Part shown: positions 1 to 8,653 of the stretch, one piece after another
Layout of the letters: each line of letters opens with the position of its first letter
Numbering within the stretch: position 1 is the first letter of the stretch
Source: Deltaproteobacteria bacterium GWC2_65_14
GTDB lineage: Bacteria; Desulfobacterota; Deferrimicrobia; Deferrimicrobiales; Deferrimicrobiaceae
Direction of reading: 5' to 3'
DNA: 48,837 bases
Assembly: GCA_001797615.1 (NCBI GenBank)
Contig: MGPV01000042.1
Location: 53,440 to 102,276 of the forward strand
The notes under the pieces: model-generated
Told to the model about the DNA's origin: nothing
Databases searched by the model: none
Seen by the model: only the letters and a program-made list of their open reading frames with translations
Program-made: the position numbers and the translations under genes

Positions 1-792
1 TATGTCTGCCGGAAGCTCCGCCTGAAGCCGGCCCCCGCGTCCACCCAGATCGTCCAGCGGGACCGGCATGCCGAGCTGTTCGCCACCCTGGCCGTGGTCG
101 GGTCCTCCCTCGAGAAGTTCGCCGTCGAGATCCGCCACCTGCAGCGCACGGAGGTCCTCGAGGTCGAGGAGTATTTCTCGGAGGGGCAGAAGGGCTCCTC
201 CGCGATGCCGCACAAGCGGAACCCGGTGATCTCCGAGAACCTCTGCGGCCTCTCCCGCCTGCTCCGGGGATACGCGGTTACCGCGCTGGAAAACGTCGCC
301 CTTTGGCACGAGCGGGACATCAGCCATTCCTCGGCGGAGCGGGTCATCGCCCCGGACGCCACCATCCTTCTCGACTTCGCCCTGGACCGGTTCCGGGAGC
401 TGATGGAGCGGCTGCTGGTCTACCCCGACCGGATGCGGAGGAACCTGGAAAGGACGCGGGGCCTCCTCTTTTCCCAGAGGGTCATGCTCGCCCTCGCGTC
501 CAAGGGATTGTCCCGGGAGAGGGCCTACGAGATCGTCCAGCGGTCGGCGATGGAGGCCTTCCGGAAGGAGAAGGAGCTGGCCGGGCTGCTCTGGAAGGAC
601 CGGGAGGTCCGGGGCCGGTTTTCCCGGGACGAGTTTCAGGAGCTGTTCGACCCCGGCTACTACCTCAGGCACATCGACGCCGTGTTCGACCGGGTGTTTC
701 CGCCGTCCCGGGGGGGAACGTCCCGGGGAAGGAAGCCCCGCGGAAAAACGGGGGGACGCCGCGCGGCCGGGAAGGGTTCCGTATTACAATGA
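1..792 (+). CDS. purB: Adenylosuccinate lyase, C-terminal part (start lies before the window)
   Basis: Adenylosuccinate lyase removes fumarate from SAICAR and from adenylosuccinate in purine synthesis. The reading frame is open from base 1, so the N-terminus is outside the window. The fumarase/ASL superfamily signature is visible as [11 protein letters not shown] (near bases 190-225), the flexible catalytic loop of the family. The C-terminal helical part follows, ending in a basic, probably disordered tail rich in Gly, Arg and Lys (about 30 residues) that is not typical of the family core. The stop is at 790-792, directly before purF, so purB, purF and pyrE probably form one purine/pyrimidine operon. 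The identification is firm; only the missing 5' part is unknown. Confidence 0.95.
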   Translation, partial: YVCRKLRLKPAPASTQIVQRDRHAELFATLAVVGSSLEKFAVEIRHLQRTEVLEVEEYFSEGQKGSSAMPHKRNPVISENLCGLSRLLRGYAVTALENVALWHERDISHSSAERVIAPDATILLDFALDRFRELMERLLVYPDRMRRNLERTRGLLFSQRVMLALASKGLSRERAYEIVQRSAMEAFRKEKELAGLLWKDREVRGRFSRDEFQELFDPGYYLRHIDAVFDRVFPPSRGGTSRGRKPRGKTGGRRAAGKGSVLQ

Positions 793-805
793 ACGGGTGG
801 GGGAC

Positions 806-2221
806 ATGACCGGAAAATTCCACGAGGAATGCGGCATTTTCGGGGTCTTCGGGCATCCGGAAGCGGCGAACCTCGTCTATCTCGGACTGTACGCCCTCCA
901 ACACCGCGGACAGGAGAGCGCCGGCATCGCCAGCGCCGACGGATCCCTGATCTCGTTCCACAAGGAGATGGGGATCGTCGCGGAGATCTTCTCGGAGGAG
1001 GTCCTCGGCCGGCTGCAGGGCCATGTCGCCATCGGGCATGTCCGCTATTCGACCACGGGATCCTCCGAGCTGAAGAACGCACAGCCCTTCGTGGTGGACT
1101 TCGAGCGGGGGTCGATCGCCGTCGCGCACAACGGGAACCTGGTGAACGCCCACACCCTCCGCCGGAGCCTCGACGTGGAAGGGTCGATCTTCCAGTCGAC
1201 GATGGACACCGAGGTGATCGTCCACCTGATCGCGAAGTCCCGGATGGAGGGCGTCGAGGATCGGATCGTCGACGCCCTCTCCAAGGTCCGGGGGGCCTAC
1301 TCCCTGCTCTTCCTCACCCGGGACCGGCTGATCGCCGTCCGCGATCCCCACGGGATCCGGCCCCTGGTCCTGGGGAGGATCAAGGGAGGGGGACACGTCA
1401 TCTGCTCGGAGTCGTGCGCCCTCGACCTGATCGAAGGGGAACTGGTCCGGGAGGTCGAGCCCGGGGAGATGATCGTCATCGATTCGCGGGGGATGCGGGC
1501 CACCCGGCCCTTCTTTCCCGCGAAGCCCCATTTCTGCATCTTCGAGCATGTCTATTTCTCCCGCCCCGACTCGGTCTTCGGAGGCACCTCGGTCTACCAG
1601 GTCCGGAAGCAGCTCGGGCGGCAGCTGGCCCGGGAGTGCCCGGCCGTCGCCGACATCGTCATCCCGGTCCCCGATTCGGGGGTCCCGGCCGCCCTCGGGT
1701 ACGCCGAGGAGTCCGGGCTCCCCTTCGAGATGGGGCTGATCCGGAACCATTACGTGGGAAGGACCTTCATCGAGCCGCAGCAGTCGATCCGGCACTTCGG
1801 GGTCAAGATCAAGCTGAACGTCGTCCGGGACGTGGTGGCGGGGAAGCGGGTCGTGGTCGTGGACGACTCGATCGTCCGGGGGACGACGGGGCGCAAGATC
1901 ATCAAGATGATCCGGGACGCCGGCGCGAAGGAAATCCACGTGCGGGTCAGCTCCCCCCCCACGACCCATCCCTGCTACTACGGCATCGACACTCCCCTGC
2001 GGCGCGACCTGATCGCGGCCACCCACACGATCGAGGAGATCGCCACCTACCTCACCTCCGACAGCGTGGAATACCTGAGCCCGGAGGGACTTCACGCCTG
2101 CGTCCCGAACGCGGGAAAAGGGTACTGCGACGCCTGTTTCACCGGGGACTACATGATTCCGCTGGAGATCCAGGAGACCGAGGAGCAGCTCCTGCTGTTC
2201 CGCGGCTCCGTGAGTGTGTGA
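806..2221 (+). CDS. purF: Amidophosphoribosyltransferase (glutamine PRPP amidotransferase)
   Basis: First committed step of purine synthesis: PRPP plus glutamine gives phosphoribosylamine. The N-terminal glutaminase domain shows [11 protein letters not shown], whose Cys becomes the catalytic N-terminal residue after a short propeptide is removed. The phosphoribosyltransferase domain has the PRPP loop [14 protein letters not shown]. Cysteines placed as in the Bacillus-type [4Fe-4S] enzyme are present: [18 protein letters not shown] and GYCDACF. This is therefore the iron-sulfur, propeptide-processed class. ATG at 806 gives an 8-residue propeptide; an upstream GTG at 797 would give 11 residues, the length known from B. 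subtilis, so the start is uncertain. The GGTGGGGG stretch just before 806 can serve as ribosome binding site. It follows purB by 13 bases. Confidence 0.96.
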   Translation: MTGKFHEECGIFGVFGHPEAANLVYLGLYALQHRGQESAGIASADGSLISFHKEMGIVAEIFSEEVLGRLQGHVAIGHVRYSTTGSSELKNAQPFVVDFERGSIAVAHNGNLVNAHTLRRSLDVEGSIFQSTMDTEVIVHLIAKSRMEGVEDRIVDALSKVRGAYSLLFLTRDRLIAVRDPHGIRPLVLGRIKGGGHVICSESCALDLIEGELVREVEPGEMIVIDSRGMRATRPFFPAKPHFCIFEHVYFSRPDSVFGGTSVYQVRKQLGRQLARECPAVADIVIPVPDSGVPAALGYAEESGLPFEMGLIRNHYVGRTFIEPQQSIRHFGVKIKLNVVRDVVAGKRVVVVDDSIVRGTTGRKIIKMIRDAGAKEIHVRVSSPPTTHPCYYGIDTPLRRDLIAATHTIEEIATYLTSDSVEYLSPEGLHACVPNAGKGYCDACFTGDYMIPLEIQETEEQLLLFRGSVSV

Positions 2222-2261
2222 AGACGATCCGAATACGGACGTACCGGGAGGGCGGGCAGCG

Positions 2262-2816
2262 ATGGCGGACGACCGGAAGCGGTTCCTCGCGATTCTTCGG
2301 GAAAAGAGTTACGAGAAGCGGAAGGTGATCCTCTCCTCCGGGAGGGAATCCGACTTCTACATCGACTGCAAGCAGGCGACGCTGGACGCGGAGGGGGCCC
2401 TGCTCACGGGGCGGCTGTTCTGCGGGATGCTGGAGCGGGAAGGGTGGCCCGACGCGGTGGGCGGCATCACGCTCGGGGCGGACCCGATCGTGACCGCCAT
2501 CTCGCTCACCAGCGCCCTCCGGGGAAACCCGATCCCCGCGTTCATCATCCGGAAGGAGCCGAAGAAGCACGGCACGGCCCAGTGGCTGGAGGGGACGAGG
2601 AACCTCTCCCCCGGGATGCAGGTGGCGATCGTGGAGGATGTCGTCACCACCGGCGCCTCGACCCTTCGGGCGATCGAGCGGGCCCAGGGGTTCGGGCTCG
2701 TCGTGTCCCGCGTGCTCTGCATCGTCGACCGGAACGAGGGGGGTGCCGATGCGGTTGCGGAGAAGGGGTTCCGCCTCGAGTCGATGTTCCGGCGGGAGGA
2801 GATCGAAGGTGGCTGA
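2262..2816 (+). CDS. pyrE: Orotate phosphoribosyltransferase
   Basis: Transfers phosphoribose from PRPP to orotate to make OMP in pyrimidine synthesis. About 184 residues, normal for the family. The PRPP-binding motif VAIVEDVVTTGAST is clear, and FIIRKEPKKHG is the flexible lysine-rich loop that closes over the active site. ATG 2262 follows GGGAGGGCGGGCAG; the frame is open back to a GTG at 2214 that would overlap purF, but residues before 2262 look unlike the family. The gene lies 40 bases after purF and overlaps the next gene by 8 bases, so the three are likely cotranscribed. Confidence 0.95.
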   Translation: MADDRKRFLAILREKSYEKRKVILSSGRESDFYIDCKQATLDAEGALLTGRLFCGMLEREGWPDAVGGITLGADPIVTAISLTSALRGNPIPAFIIRKEPKKHGTAQWLEGTRNLSPGMQVAIVEDVVTTGASTLRAIERAQGFGLVVSRVLCIVDRNEGGADAVAEKGFRLESMFRREEIEGG

Positions 2817-3435
2817 GCGGGGGAGGCCCGTCCGGATCGCGGCCCTTGCGCTGACGTTCGCCCTGGGGCTGGCTCCGGCCTGCGGCACCCGGGTGAGCGC
2901 CCTCTACGAGAAGGTGCTTGGTTCCCCGACATACGACCGGATCACCCGGGACCACACTCGGACCCGAGAGGTCCACGACGGCCTGGAAGTCCGCTTGATT
3001 CTGAAGGCCACCTGGCTCTCACCGCGGTGGGTCCGCGCCTTCACGGAGGAATACTCGAACATCTACTACCTCGACGGGGAGAGGAGAGACCGGGTGGTCG
3101 CCCGGTGGAGTGCGGAATCGGAGGCCCACGTGCGGTTTTTCGTGGCGCTGTTCACCCCGGAGGAGGAGGGAAACGACATGGAACGGGAGGGGACCCTCTG
3201 GAGCCTCCACCTCGTCCGCGCGGACGAGGTGGAATTCCGGCCGGCCTACGTGCGGAAGAGCTCCCTCCGACCCGAGGAGGTGGACCGCTTCTTCCCCTAT
3301 TCGGGAGTCTGGTACCGGTCCTACGAGGTGGCGTTTCCGAAGGAGGCGGGGGAGACGGTGGAAAGCAGGGTCGGCTCCTCCCGCTTGAAGCTCGTCCTGA
3401 CCGGCGTCCGGGGGCGCGCGGTCCTCGTCTGGTAG
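2809..3435 (+). CDS. Uncharacterised secreted or lipid-anchored protein
   Basis: A 208-residue protein I do not recognise. GTG 2809 is chosen because GGGAGGA lies 8 bases upstream and the product then begins with two arginines, a hydrophobic stretch (IAALALTFALGLAPAC) and a cysteine. This looks like a signal peptide with a possible lipoprotein Cys at residue 25, but the sequence before the Cys (APAC) is a poor lipobox, so periplasmic export with or without a lipid anchor are both possible. The mature part is rich in aromatic and charged residues (LSPRWVRAFTEEY, FFPYSGVWYRSYEVAFPK) with no enzyme motif that I see. It overlaps pyrE by 8 bases and ends 11 bases from the convergent nadB. Confidence 0.8.
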   Translation: MAERGRPVRIAALALTFALGLAPACGTRVSALYEKVLGSPTYDRITRDHTRTREVHDGLEVRLILKATWLSPRWVRAFTEEYSNIYYLDGERRDRVVARWSAESEAHVRFFVALFTPEEEGNDMEREGTLWSLHLVRADEVEFRPAYVRKSSLRPEEVDRFFPYSGVWYRSYEVAFPKEAGETVESRVGSSRLKLVLTGVRGRAVLVW

Positions 3436-3446
3436 TGACCGGTGCT

Positions 3447-5060
3447 TTAGAACCGGATCCGGCGTATGGCGGAATCCTTCCGTCCGTGCTCCTCGTCCAG
3501 GTACGGGTAGTCGATCGTCGTGTGCAGCCCCCGGCTTTCCTTCCTCTGCATCGCGCACCGGACGACCAGCTCGGCCACCGTGCAGATATTCCGCAGCTCG
3601 AGCAGGTCGCCCGTCACCTTGAAGTTCCAGTAGTACTCCGAGATCTCCTTCTTCAGCAGCTCGATCCGGTCCAGGGCCCGCTCCAGCCGCTTGTTCGAGC
3701 GGACGATGCCGACGTAGTTCCACATCAGGCGGCGGATCTCGTCCCAGTTGTGGGAGACCACGACCGCCTCGTCGGAGTCCTGGGCTTTTCCGGGGTCCCA
3801 TTTCGGAATCCGGACCTTCGGCCGGATCTTCCGGGAATAGGTCCGGGAGGCGTGCTCGTGGGCGCGGGCGGAGAAGACCAGCGCCTCCAGGAGGGAGTTC
3901 GAGGCGAGCCGGTTCGCGCCGTGGAGCCCGGTGCAGGCGGATTCCCCCACCGCGAAGAGCCGGCGGATGTCGGTCTCCCCGTTCCCGTCGGTCCGGATCC
4001 CCCCGCACAGGTAATGGGCCGCGGGGACCACGGGGATCGGCTCCTTCGTCATGTCGATCCCGAAGGAGAGGCAGGTTTTGTGGATGTTCGGGAACCGCCT
4101 CCGGATGAAAGGGCCCCCCTTGCGGGTGATGTCGAGGTAGGCGCAGTCCTCCCCGGTTCGCTTGAGCTCCGAGTCGATGGCCCGCGCCACGATGTCCCGC
4201 GGGGCCAGCTCCGCCATCGGGTGGACCCCCTGCATGAACGGTTTCCCCGTCCGGGAGAGCAGGACCGCCCCCTCCCCGCGGACCGCCTCCGAGATCAGGA
4301 AGGACTTGGCGTGGGGATGATAGAGGCAGGTCGGATGGAACTGCACGAACTCCATGTTCGCGATCGTCGCCCCCGCCCGGTAGGCCATCGCGATCCCGTC
4401 CCCCGTGGCGATGTCCGGGTTGCTCGTGTAGAGGTAGACCTTCCCGACGCCGCCGGTGGAGAGGACCGTGGCGTCCGCGGTGAAGGTCCCGATCTCGCCC
4501 CGCACCTCGTCGAGGACGTAGGCCCCGAGGACCTCGTCCTCCCGGCGATGGTCGAAGGACTCGAGCTTCTGGCGCGTGACGAGGTTGATGGCGGTATGGT
4601 GCTCGAAGATCCGGATCCGCGGGTTGGCCCTTGCGCGGGAGAGCAGGGCCCGCTCGACCTCTCGCCCGGTCAGGTCCTTCGCGTGGAAGATCCGCCGTTT
4701 CGAGTGACCGCCCTCCCGTCCGAGGTCGAACTCCCGCCCCCCGGTGCGGCGGGTGAACCGGACTCCCCACTCCATCAGTTCGCGGATCCTCTCCGGGGCG
4801 TCCCGGACCACCCGTTCCACGATATCCGTGTGGCAGAGGCCCGCTCCGGCCCGGTGGGTGTCCTCGATGTGCGACTCGAACGAATCCTCTCCGCTCCAGA
4901 CGGTGGCGATCCCCCCCTGCGCGTAGTTCGTGCTCGATTCCGCCGCCTTCCGCTTCGTGACGATGTTCACCGTGGCCTTCCCGGACCCGGCCGCCCGGAG
5001 GGCGAAACTCAACCCCGCGATGCCGCTTCCGATGACCAGGAAATTGGAGGAATGTTCCAT
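3447..5060 (-). CDS. nadB: L-aspartate oxidase
   Basis: FAD enzyme oxidising L-aspartate to iminoaspartate, first step of NAD synthesis from aspartate. 537 residues, normal for NadB. The N-terminal dinucleotide fold FLVIGSGIAGLSFAL binds FAD; ESSTNYAQGGIATV is the succinate dehydrogenase/fumarate reductase family signature. Further on come FHPTCLY, the flavin-pocket sequence GLHGANRLASNSLLEALVF, and the C-terminal helical domain with RSNKRLERALDRI. ATG at 5060 on the minus strand. The gene stands alone: it converges with the plus-strand gene ending at 3435 and diverges from the transglycosylase across 69 bases. nadA and nadC are not in this window. Confidence 0.96.
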   Translation of the reverse strand: MEHSSNFLVIGSGIAGLSFALRAAGSGKATVNIVTKRKAAESSTNYAQGGIATVWSGEDSFESHIEDTHRAGAGLCHTDIVERVVRDAPERIRELMEWGVRFTRRTGGREFDLGREGGHSKRRIFHAKDLTGREVERALLSRARANPRIRIFEHHTAINLVTRQKLESFDHRREDEVLGAYVLDEVRGEIGTFTADATVLSTGGVGKVYLYTSNPDIATGDGIAMAYRAGATIANMEFVQFHPTCLYHPHAKSFLISEAVRGEGAVLLSRTGKPFMQGVHPMAELAPRDIVARAIDSELKRTGEDCAYLDITRKGGPFIRRRFPNIHKTCLSFGIDMTKEPIPVVPAAHYLCGGIRTDGNGETDIRRLFAVGESACTGLHGANRLASNSLLEALVFSARAHEHASRTYSRKIRPKVRIPKWDPGKAQDSDEAVVVSHNWDEIRRLMWNYVGIVRSNKRLERALDRIELLKKEISEYYWNFKVTGDLLELRNICTVAELVVRCAMQRKESRGLHTTIDYPYLDEEHGRKDSAIRRIRF

Positions 5061-5092
5061 GCCGTCCGCCTCCCGCGAAGGTCCCGAGCCGA

Positions 5093-5121
5093 TTGACAGG
5101 GGGTGGTGCTTCGAATAGAAT
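5093..5121 (+). promoter_or_regulatory. Sigma-70-type promoter for the lytic transglycosylase
   Basis: TTGACA at 5093-5098 and TAGAAT at 5116-5121 are separated by exactly 17 bases: 6/6 and 5/6 matches to the consensus. The expected start of transcription is near 5128, only about two bases before the ATG at 5130, so the transcript would be almost leaderless. Confidence 0.7.
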
Positions 5122-5129
5122 TCAAAAAT

Positions 5130-5714
5130 ATGGTGTATTTACGCATATTTTTAATCATATCCTGCCTGGTTTGTCCATCGATTCTTCTCGCGGACATCTA
5201 CCGGTACGTGGACAAGGATGGGGTCGTCCACTTCACGAACACCCAATGCGACGCGGAATGCGAACTCTACCTGCGCGAGGCTCCCCCGGAAACGGCGAGG
5301 GCCGGTAGGGGAGGGGTCTCCCAGGCCTGGATGGAGGAGTATGTCGAACGGTTCTCCCGCGCCCACAAACTGTCTCCCGCCCTCGTGAAGGCGATCATCA
5401 AGGCCGAATCGAACGGGGAGAGGTTCGCCGTCTCTCCGAAGGGGGCGCAGGGGATGATGCAGCTCATGCCGTTCACCTCGAAGCGGATGAAAGTGTCCGA
5501 TCCCTTCGATCCGGTCGAGAACATCGAGGGGGGGGTGAAATATATCAAGGAACTGATGGGTACCTTCCGGGGGAATCTGGTCCACACGGTGGCCGCCTAC
5601 AATGCCGGCCCCGAGGCGGTCCGGAAATACGGGGGGGTCCCCCCCTACAAGGAGACCCGTCAATACGTGAAGAGGGTCCTGGACTTCTACCGGCAATACT
5701 CCGTCGACGAATGA
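5130..5714 (+). CDS. Lytic transglycosylase, SLT family, with N-terminal DUF4124-like domain
   Basis: Cleaves peptidoglycan glycan strands in the periplasm. ATG 5130 gives 194 residues: a signal peptide (VYLRIFLIISCLVCPSILLA, cut after residue 20-21), then a short DUF4124-like segment (IYRYVDKDGVVHFTN), then the SLT domain. SLT motifs: AESNGERFAVSPKGAQGMMQ, with catalytic Glu93, and the AYNAGP motif. A GTG at 5103 is in frame but lies upstream of the predicted transcription start, and it would put a charged stretch before the signal peptide. The start region is AT-rich compared with its neighbours and has no Shine-Dalgarno sequence, in keeping with leaderless translation. It overlaps pgsA by four bases (ATGA), so the two are coupled. 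Confidence 0.9.
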   Translation: MVYLRIFLIISCLVCPSILLADIYRYVDKDGVVHFTNTQCDAECELYLREAPPETARAGRGGVSQAWMEEYVERFSRAHKLSPALVKAIIKAESNGERFAVSPKGAQGMMQLMPFTSKRMKVSDPFDPVENIEGGVKYIKELMGTFRGNLVHTVAAYNAGPEAVRKYGGVPPYKETRQYVKRVLDFYRQYSVDE

Positions 5715-6277
5715 ATCGCCAGAACCGCCTCAACTCCGCGAATCTGCTCACTCTCTTTCGGATCGTGACCGTCCCCGTCGTCGTCCTGCTCCTATACGTC
5801 CCGTCCGGGAAGGAGATCACCCTGTTCCGGTCGGTCGCGGCGGCGATCCTGTTCACGGTGGCCTCGTTCACGGACCTGTTCGACGGCTACGTCGCGCGGC
5901 GGTACGGGATGGTCACCTCGCTGGGGAAGCTGCTCGACCCTCTCGCGGACAAGCTGCTCGTCTGCGCTTCGATGGTCATGCTGATCCCCCCGGGACGCGT
6001 GCCCGCCTGGATCGTCGCGATCATCGTCGCACGGGAGATCGGCGTCACCGCTCTCCGAGGGGCCGCCACCATTGAAGGGGTCGTGATCGCCGCATCCCCC
6101 CTCGGCAAGGCGAAGACCGTCCTCCTGGATATCGGGGTGGGGGCGCTCATCCTGAACTACCCCCTGTTCGGGATCGACATCCACCTGCTCGGGATGGTGT
6201 TCCTGGTGGCCGGCCTGGTCCTCACGGCCTGGTCGGGTCTGGAATACTTTTTCCGGTTCCTCAAGGAGATCTTCTAG
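5711..6277 (+). CDS. pgsA: CDP-diacylglycerol-glycerol-3-phosphate 3-phosphatidyltransferase
   Basis: Membrane enzyme making phosphatidylglycerophosphate, the precursor of phosphatidylglycerol and cardiolipin. 188 residues with several hydrophobic segments. The CDP-alcohol phosphatidyltransferase signature D-x2-DG-x2-AR-x8-G-x3-D-x3-D is complete in the stretch from DLFDGYVARRYG to LGKLLDPLADK. The ATG overlaps the transglycosylase stop. PgsA rather than PssA or Cls is inferred from the length, the N-terminal NLLTLFRI and the family style; another CDP-alcohol transferase cannot be fully excluded. Confidence 0.9.
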   Translation: MNRQNRLNSANLLTLFRIVTVPVVVLLLYVPSGKEITLFRSVAAAILFTVASFTDLFDGYVARRYGMVTSLGKLLDPLADKLLVCASMVMLIPPGRVPAWIVAIIVAREIGVTALRGAATIEGVVIAASPLGKAKTVLLDIGVGALILNYPLFGIDIHLLGMVFLVAGLVLTAWSGLEYFFRFLKEIF

Positions 6278-6296
6278 CGGGGAAGCGGGCGTTTTC

Positions 6297-6326
6297 TTGA
6301 CAAGGTTCGGCCGGTTCTCCTACAAT
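6297..6326 (+). promoter_or_regulatory. Promoter of tRNA-Gly
   Basis: TTGACA at 6297-6302 and TACAAT at 6321-6326 with an 18-base spacer. Predicted start near 6333, seven bases before the mature tRNA 5' end. Confidence 0.75.
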
Positions 6327-6339
6327 CGAGGTTCCCGGT

Positions 6340-6414
<75 letters not shown>

Positions 6415-6862
6415 TCCTCCACCAAGAACCGGGACGTTCCTGAGAACTCGCGCAACGCCCCGTCCCGGGGGCGCCCGTGGCCGGCTGGGCCGCGAACCCG
6501 GGACCCTGGCTCGCGGGGGGAATCCCCTCGGCTACGCTCGCGATCTTCGCCCGCTCGCTGCCGTTCCGCTCGCCGGACCCGGCACCCTGTTGTGGGGACA
6601 CTCCTCTCCCGCCACCCGGAATTGAACCAGGAATGTCCCCGCCGCCTCGTGGACTCCCCCCGCATCGCTGCGGGTCCCCGGCCGGCGAGTGCCCCTGTCA
6701 CCGGCATCCCCGGGACGGGGGGCACTACGGGGCGGAGCCAGCCGAAGGAGGGGGGATGAGCGGAGATAAAAAGATTGAACCGGGGGCGGAGGGCGGGCGA
6801 AGCGAAGCCCCCCTCCGAGGCGGCGGAGCCGATCTCGGGCGCCCCGTCAATCGGGCGGCGGG
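6415..6862. other. 448 bases with no convincing gene
   Basis: Lies between tRNA-Gly and the convergent CoA-transferase B gene. Open frames here have no start context or recognisable protein. On the minus strand 6615-6631 forms a T-arm-like hairpin (CCTGG, loop TTCAATT, CCGGG), but no matching acceptor, anticodon or CCA can be placed around it, so I read it at most as a tRNA-like remnant. Near 6765-6775 a short T run on the minus strand follows GC-rich sequence and could help end the CoA-transferase transcript, but the hairpin is poor. Confidence 0.5.
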
Positions 6863-7600
6863 TCACCGGATCCTGTGGCGGAGCGACTCGGCGAACATCG
6901 GGTAGGAGCGGGCCAGCAGGGGGATCTGGGCGCGCAGCAGCGACAGATCGGCGGGGGAAGGAGCGGGGGTCGCTGGAACATCCGCCGGCGCGAGCGGAAA
7001 TCCGGTCTCCCGCTGCGCTTCCTCGAACGGCACGCCGGGGTGCAGGGAGAAGAGGCGCCATTCGCCGGGGCCCGGGTCGTACTCCATCGTGCAGAGGGGG
7101 GTGACCAGCCGCGTCGGGCCACCGCGGCGCCAGGGGTAGCCGGGGCTGCTTCCCGCCGAGGTGACGAAATCGCACCGCTCCACGAAGACCCGGGGGCTGT
7201 GGGAGAGCGCGAACAGGACGACGCGGCGGGTCATGTAGTAGAGCATCGCGGAGCCTGCCCCTCCCGGAAGGCGGACCTTCGGGGCCTCGTATTCCCCGAT
7301 GCAGGTGAGGTTGAGGTTCCCCTTGCGGTCGATCTGCGCCCCGGAGAGGAAGAAGAGGTCGAGCTTCCCCCGCTGGGCGAGATCGAACAGCTCCCTGGAC
7401 CCATCGGTCACGGGGGTTTCGTCCGATCCGAGAAAGAGGAACTTCCCCCGGGGGGCATGCGAGGCGCGGGCATGCAGCGCGCCCAGCAGCGGAACGGGGG
7501 AGAGGGTCCCCACCGCCGTCCTCTCCAGGTCGCGGACCTCCCGGGACAGCTGGAAAGCCAGGAACTCCTCCTGCGTGCATCCCTCGAGGGAAACGGGCAT
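6863..7600 (-). CDS. CoA-transferase family I, subunit B (glutaconate CoA-transferase-like)
   Basis: Probable beta subunit of a two-subunit CoA-transferase that moves CoA between carboxylic acids. 245 residues. Family features are the N-terminal EFLAFQLSREVRDLERTAVG, then the segment with GKLDLFFLSGAQIDRKGNLN and GGAGSAMLYYMTRR, which fit the GctB/IpdB-like branch (PF01144) better than the ScoB/AtoA branch. ATG 7600 lies five bases after the stop of the A subunit. Substrate cannot be told from sequence; glutaconate, succinate or ring-degradation acyl-CoA types share this look. The C-terminal part is Pro- and Ala-rich. Confidence 0.85.
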   Translation of the reverse strand: MPVSLEGCTQEEFLAFQLSREVRDLERTAVGTLSPVPLLGALHARASHAPRGKFLFLGSDETPVTDGSRELFDLAQRGKLDLFFLSGAQIDRKGNLNLTCIGEYEAPKVRLPGGAGSAMLYYMTRRVVLFALSHSPRVFVERCDFVTSAGSSPGYPWRRGGPTRLVTPLCTMEYDPGPGEWRLFSLHPGVPFEEAQRETGFPLAPADVPATPAPSPADLSLLRAQIPLLARSYPMFAESLRHRIR

Positions 7601-7605
7601 GGCGG

Positions 7606-8454
7606 TCAGGCCGCCTTCCCGCAGGCCAGCTCGAGGTACTCCTCTTCGGTCTTCCCGAGGACGAACCGCGCGAGATATTCCCGGAACCCCTCTTCGGTCT
7701 TCGCGGCGGCGAGGTACTGCTGGACGTGATCCCGGTCGATTTCATACGTATGGACGCAGGCGGCGGGGTGGGCGCCGCGGGGCGCAACGACCACCGTGTC
7801 GATGTGCAGGGCGGAGAGGTAGATCTCCCCCGGGCGGGCGACGAGCGACTCCGCCGGAACGACCTCCTCGACGGTCACGACGGCCCGTTTCGCCGCCAGG
7901 ACGGCCAGCCGGTCCGACTCCAGGGCGGAGCAGACGACGTTTCCGTTCCCGTCCGCCCGGATCGCGTGGATCACCGCCCAGTCGGGCCGGATCGGCGGGA
8001 CGACGAAGATCTCCTTTCCGGTGTAGGGGTCCGTCACCTTCCGGAAATCCTCCCGGACCTTCTCGTAGTCGGTCCCGGCGAACCCGAGCATCGGGTGGAA
8101 CGGCAATCCGGAGGCTCCAGCCTGGAGCCCTGCGAGGATCCCGGGTCAGGAGTGCTCCCGCGGCCGGATCCTCCCGGACTCGACCGCCCGGCGGAAGTTC
8201 GGGGCCATTCCGAACTCCCCCATCGAGATCTGGGGAAACTCGACCGAGCGGACCGCCCCCGCGCCGACCAGCATGTCGACGTTGATCCCTCCGATCGGGA
8301 TGACCACGAGATCGAGGTCGGAGGTTCCCTGCCGGATCAGCTCCCGCACGAAGGCCATCGGGCTCATGACCATCGCACCCCCGACGGCCACCTTCGACCC
8401 GGAGGGGATGGCGGAGGCCGCCTCGGACAGAGAGAGGAATTGCGCCTGGTTCAT
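7606..8454 (-). CDS. CoA-transferase family I, subunit A, with one in-frame TGA: candidate selenoprotein or nonsense mutation
   Basis: Alpha subunit partner of the following gene. From ATG 8454 the frame gives 102 residues (SGSKVAVGGAMVMSPMAFVR, EFGMAPNFRRAVESGRIR), then TGA at 8148-8146, then continues in the same frame for 179 residues with family sequence (GLPFHPMLGFAGTDYEKVRE, VVCSALESDRLAVLAAKRAV) to a TGA at 7608-7606. Read through, the product is 282 residues, a normal length, with the TGA as residue 103 in the context REHS-stop-PGILAGLQAG. There is no other stop or frameshift. A perfect 7-bp hairpin lies 17 bases after the TGA with its loop at base 24, as bacterial SECIS elements require. 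Selenocysteine is therefore a serious option; a recent nonsense mutation or a base-call error are the alternatives. AAGGAG before the ATG is a good ribosome site. Confidence 0.75.
8113..8129 (-). promoter_or_regulatory. SECIS-like hairpin after the in-frame TGA
   Basis: On the minus strand GGCTCCA, loop GGC, TGGAGCC: seven perfect base pairs. The loop starts 24 bases after the TGA (8148-8146), within the 16-37 base window used for bacterial SECIS elements, and has G at its first two positions. It also encodes family-like residues (GLQAGAS), so coding constraint alone might produce it. Confidence 0.45.
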
Positions 8455-8479
8455 CGGCTCCCGCTCCTTCTACGTTCGG

Positions 8480-8566
8480 TGGTGCCCGGGGAGAGGATCG
8501 AACTCTCATGGCCTTTCGGCCACGGGATTTTAAGTCCCGTGCGTCTGCCAGTTCCGCCACCCGGGC
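8480..8566 (-). tRNA. tRNA-Leu (anticodon TAA)
   Basis: Minus-strand gene with acceptor GCCCGGG pairing with CCCGGGC, discriminator A and encoded CCA. The anticodon loop CTTAAAA gives TAA. The long class II variable arm (TGGCCGAAAGGCCA) is typical of leucine tRNA. It lies 87 bases downstream of tRNA-Cys and 25 bases upstream of the CoA-transferase A start, all on the same strand. Confidence 0.97.
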
Positions 8567-8653
8567 ATTCCCACCTGCAAGATAGCACAGTTCCCGGATC
8601 GGAAAGAGACCCGGTCCGCAACGCGGCCGGCGCGGGGTCGTGGAAAAGGAGGA

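Noticed and set aside
6600-6700. Possible minus-strand tRNA (or tRNA-Sec) suggested by a T-arm-like hairpin with loop TTCAATT
   Set aside because: No complementary 7-bp acceptor, no anticodon arm and no CCA can be placed around it.
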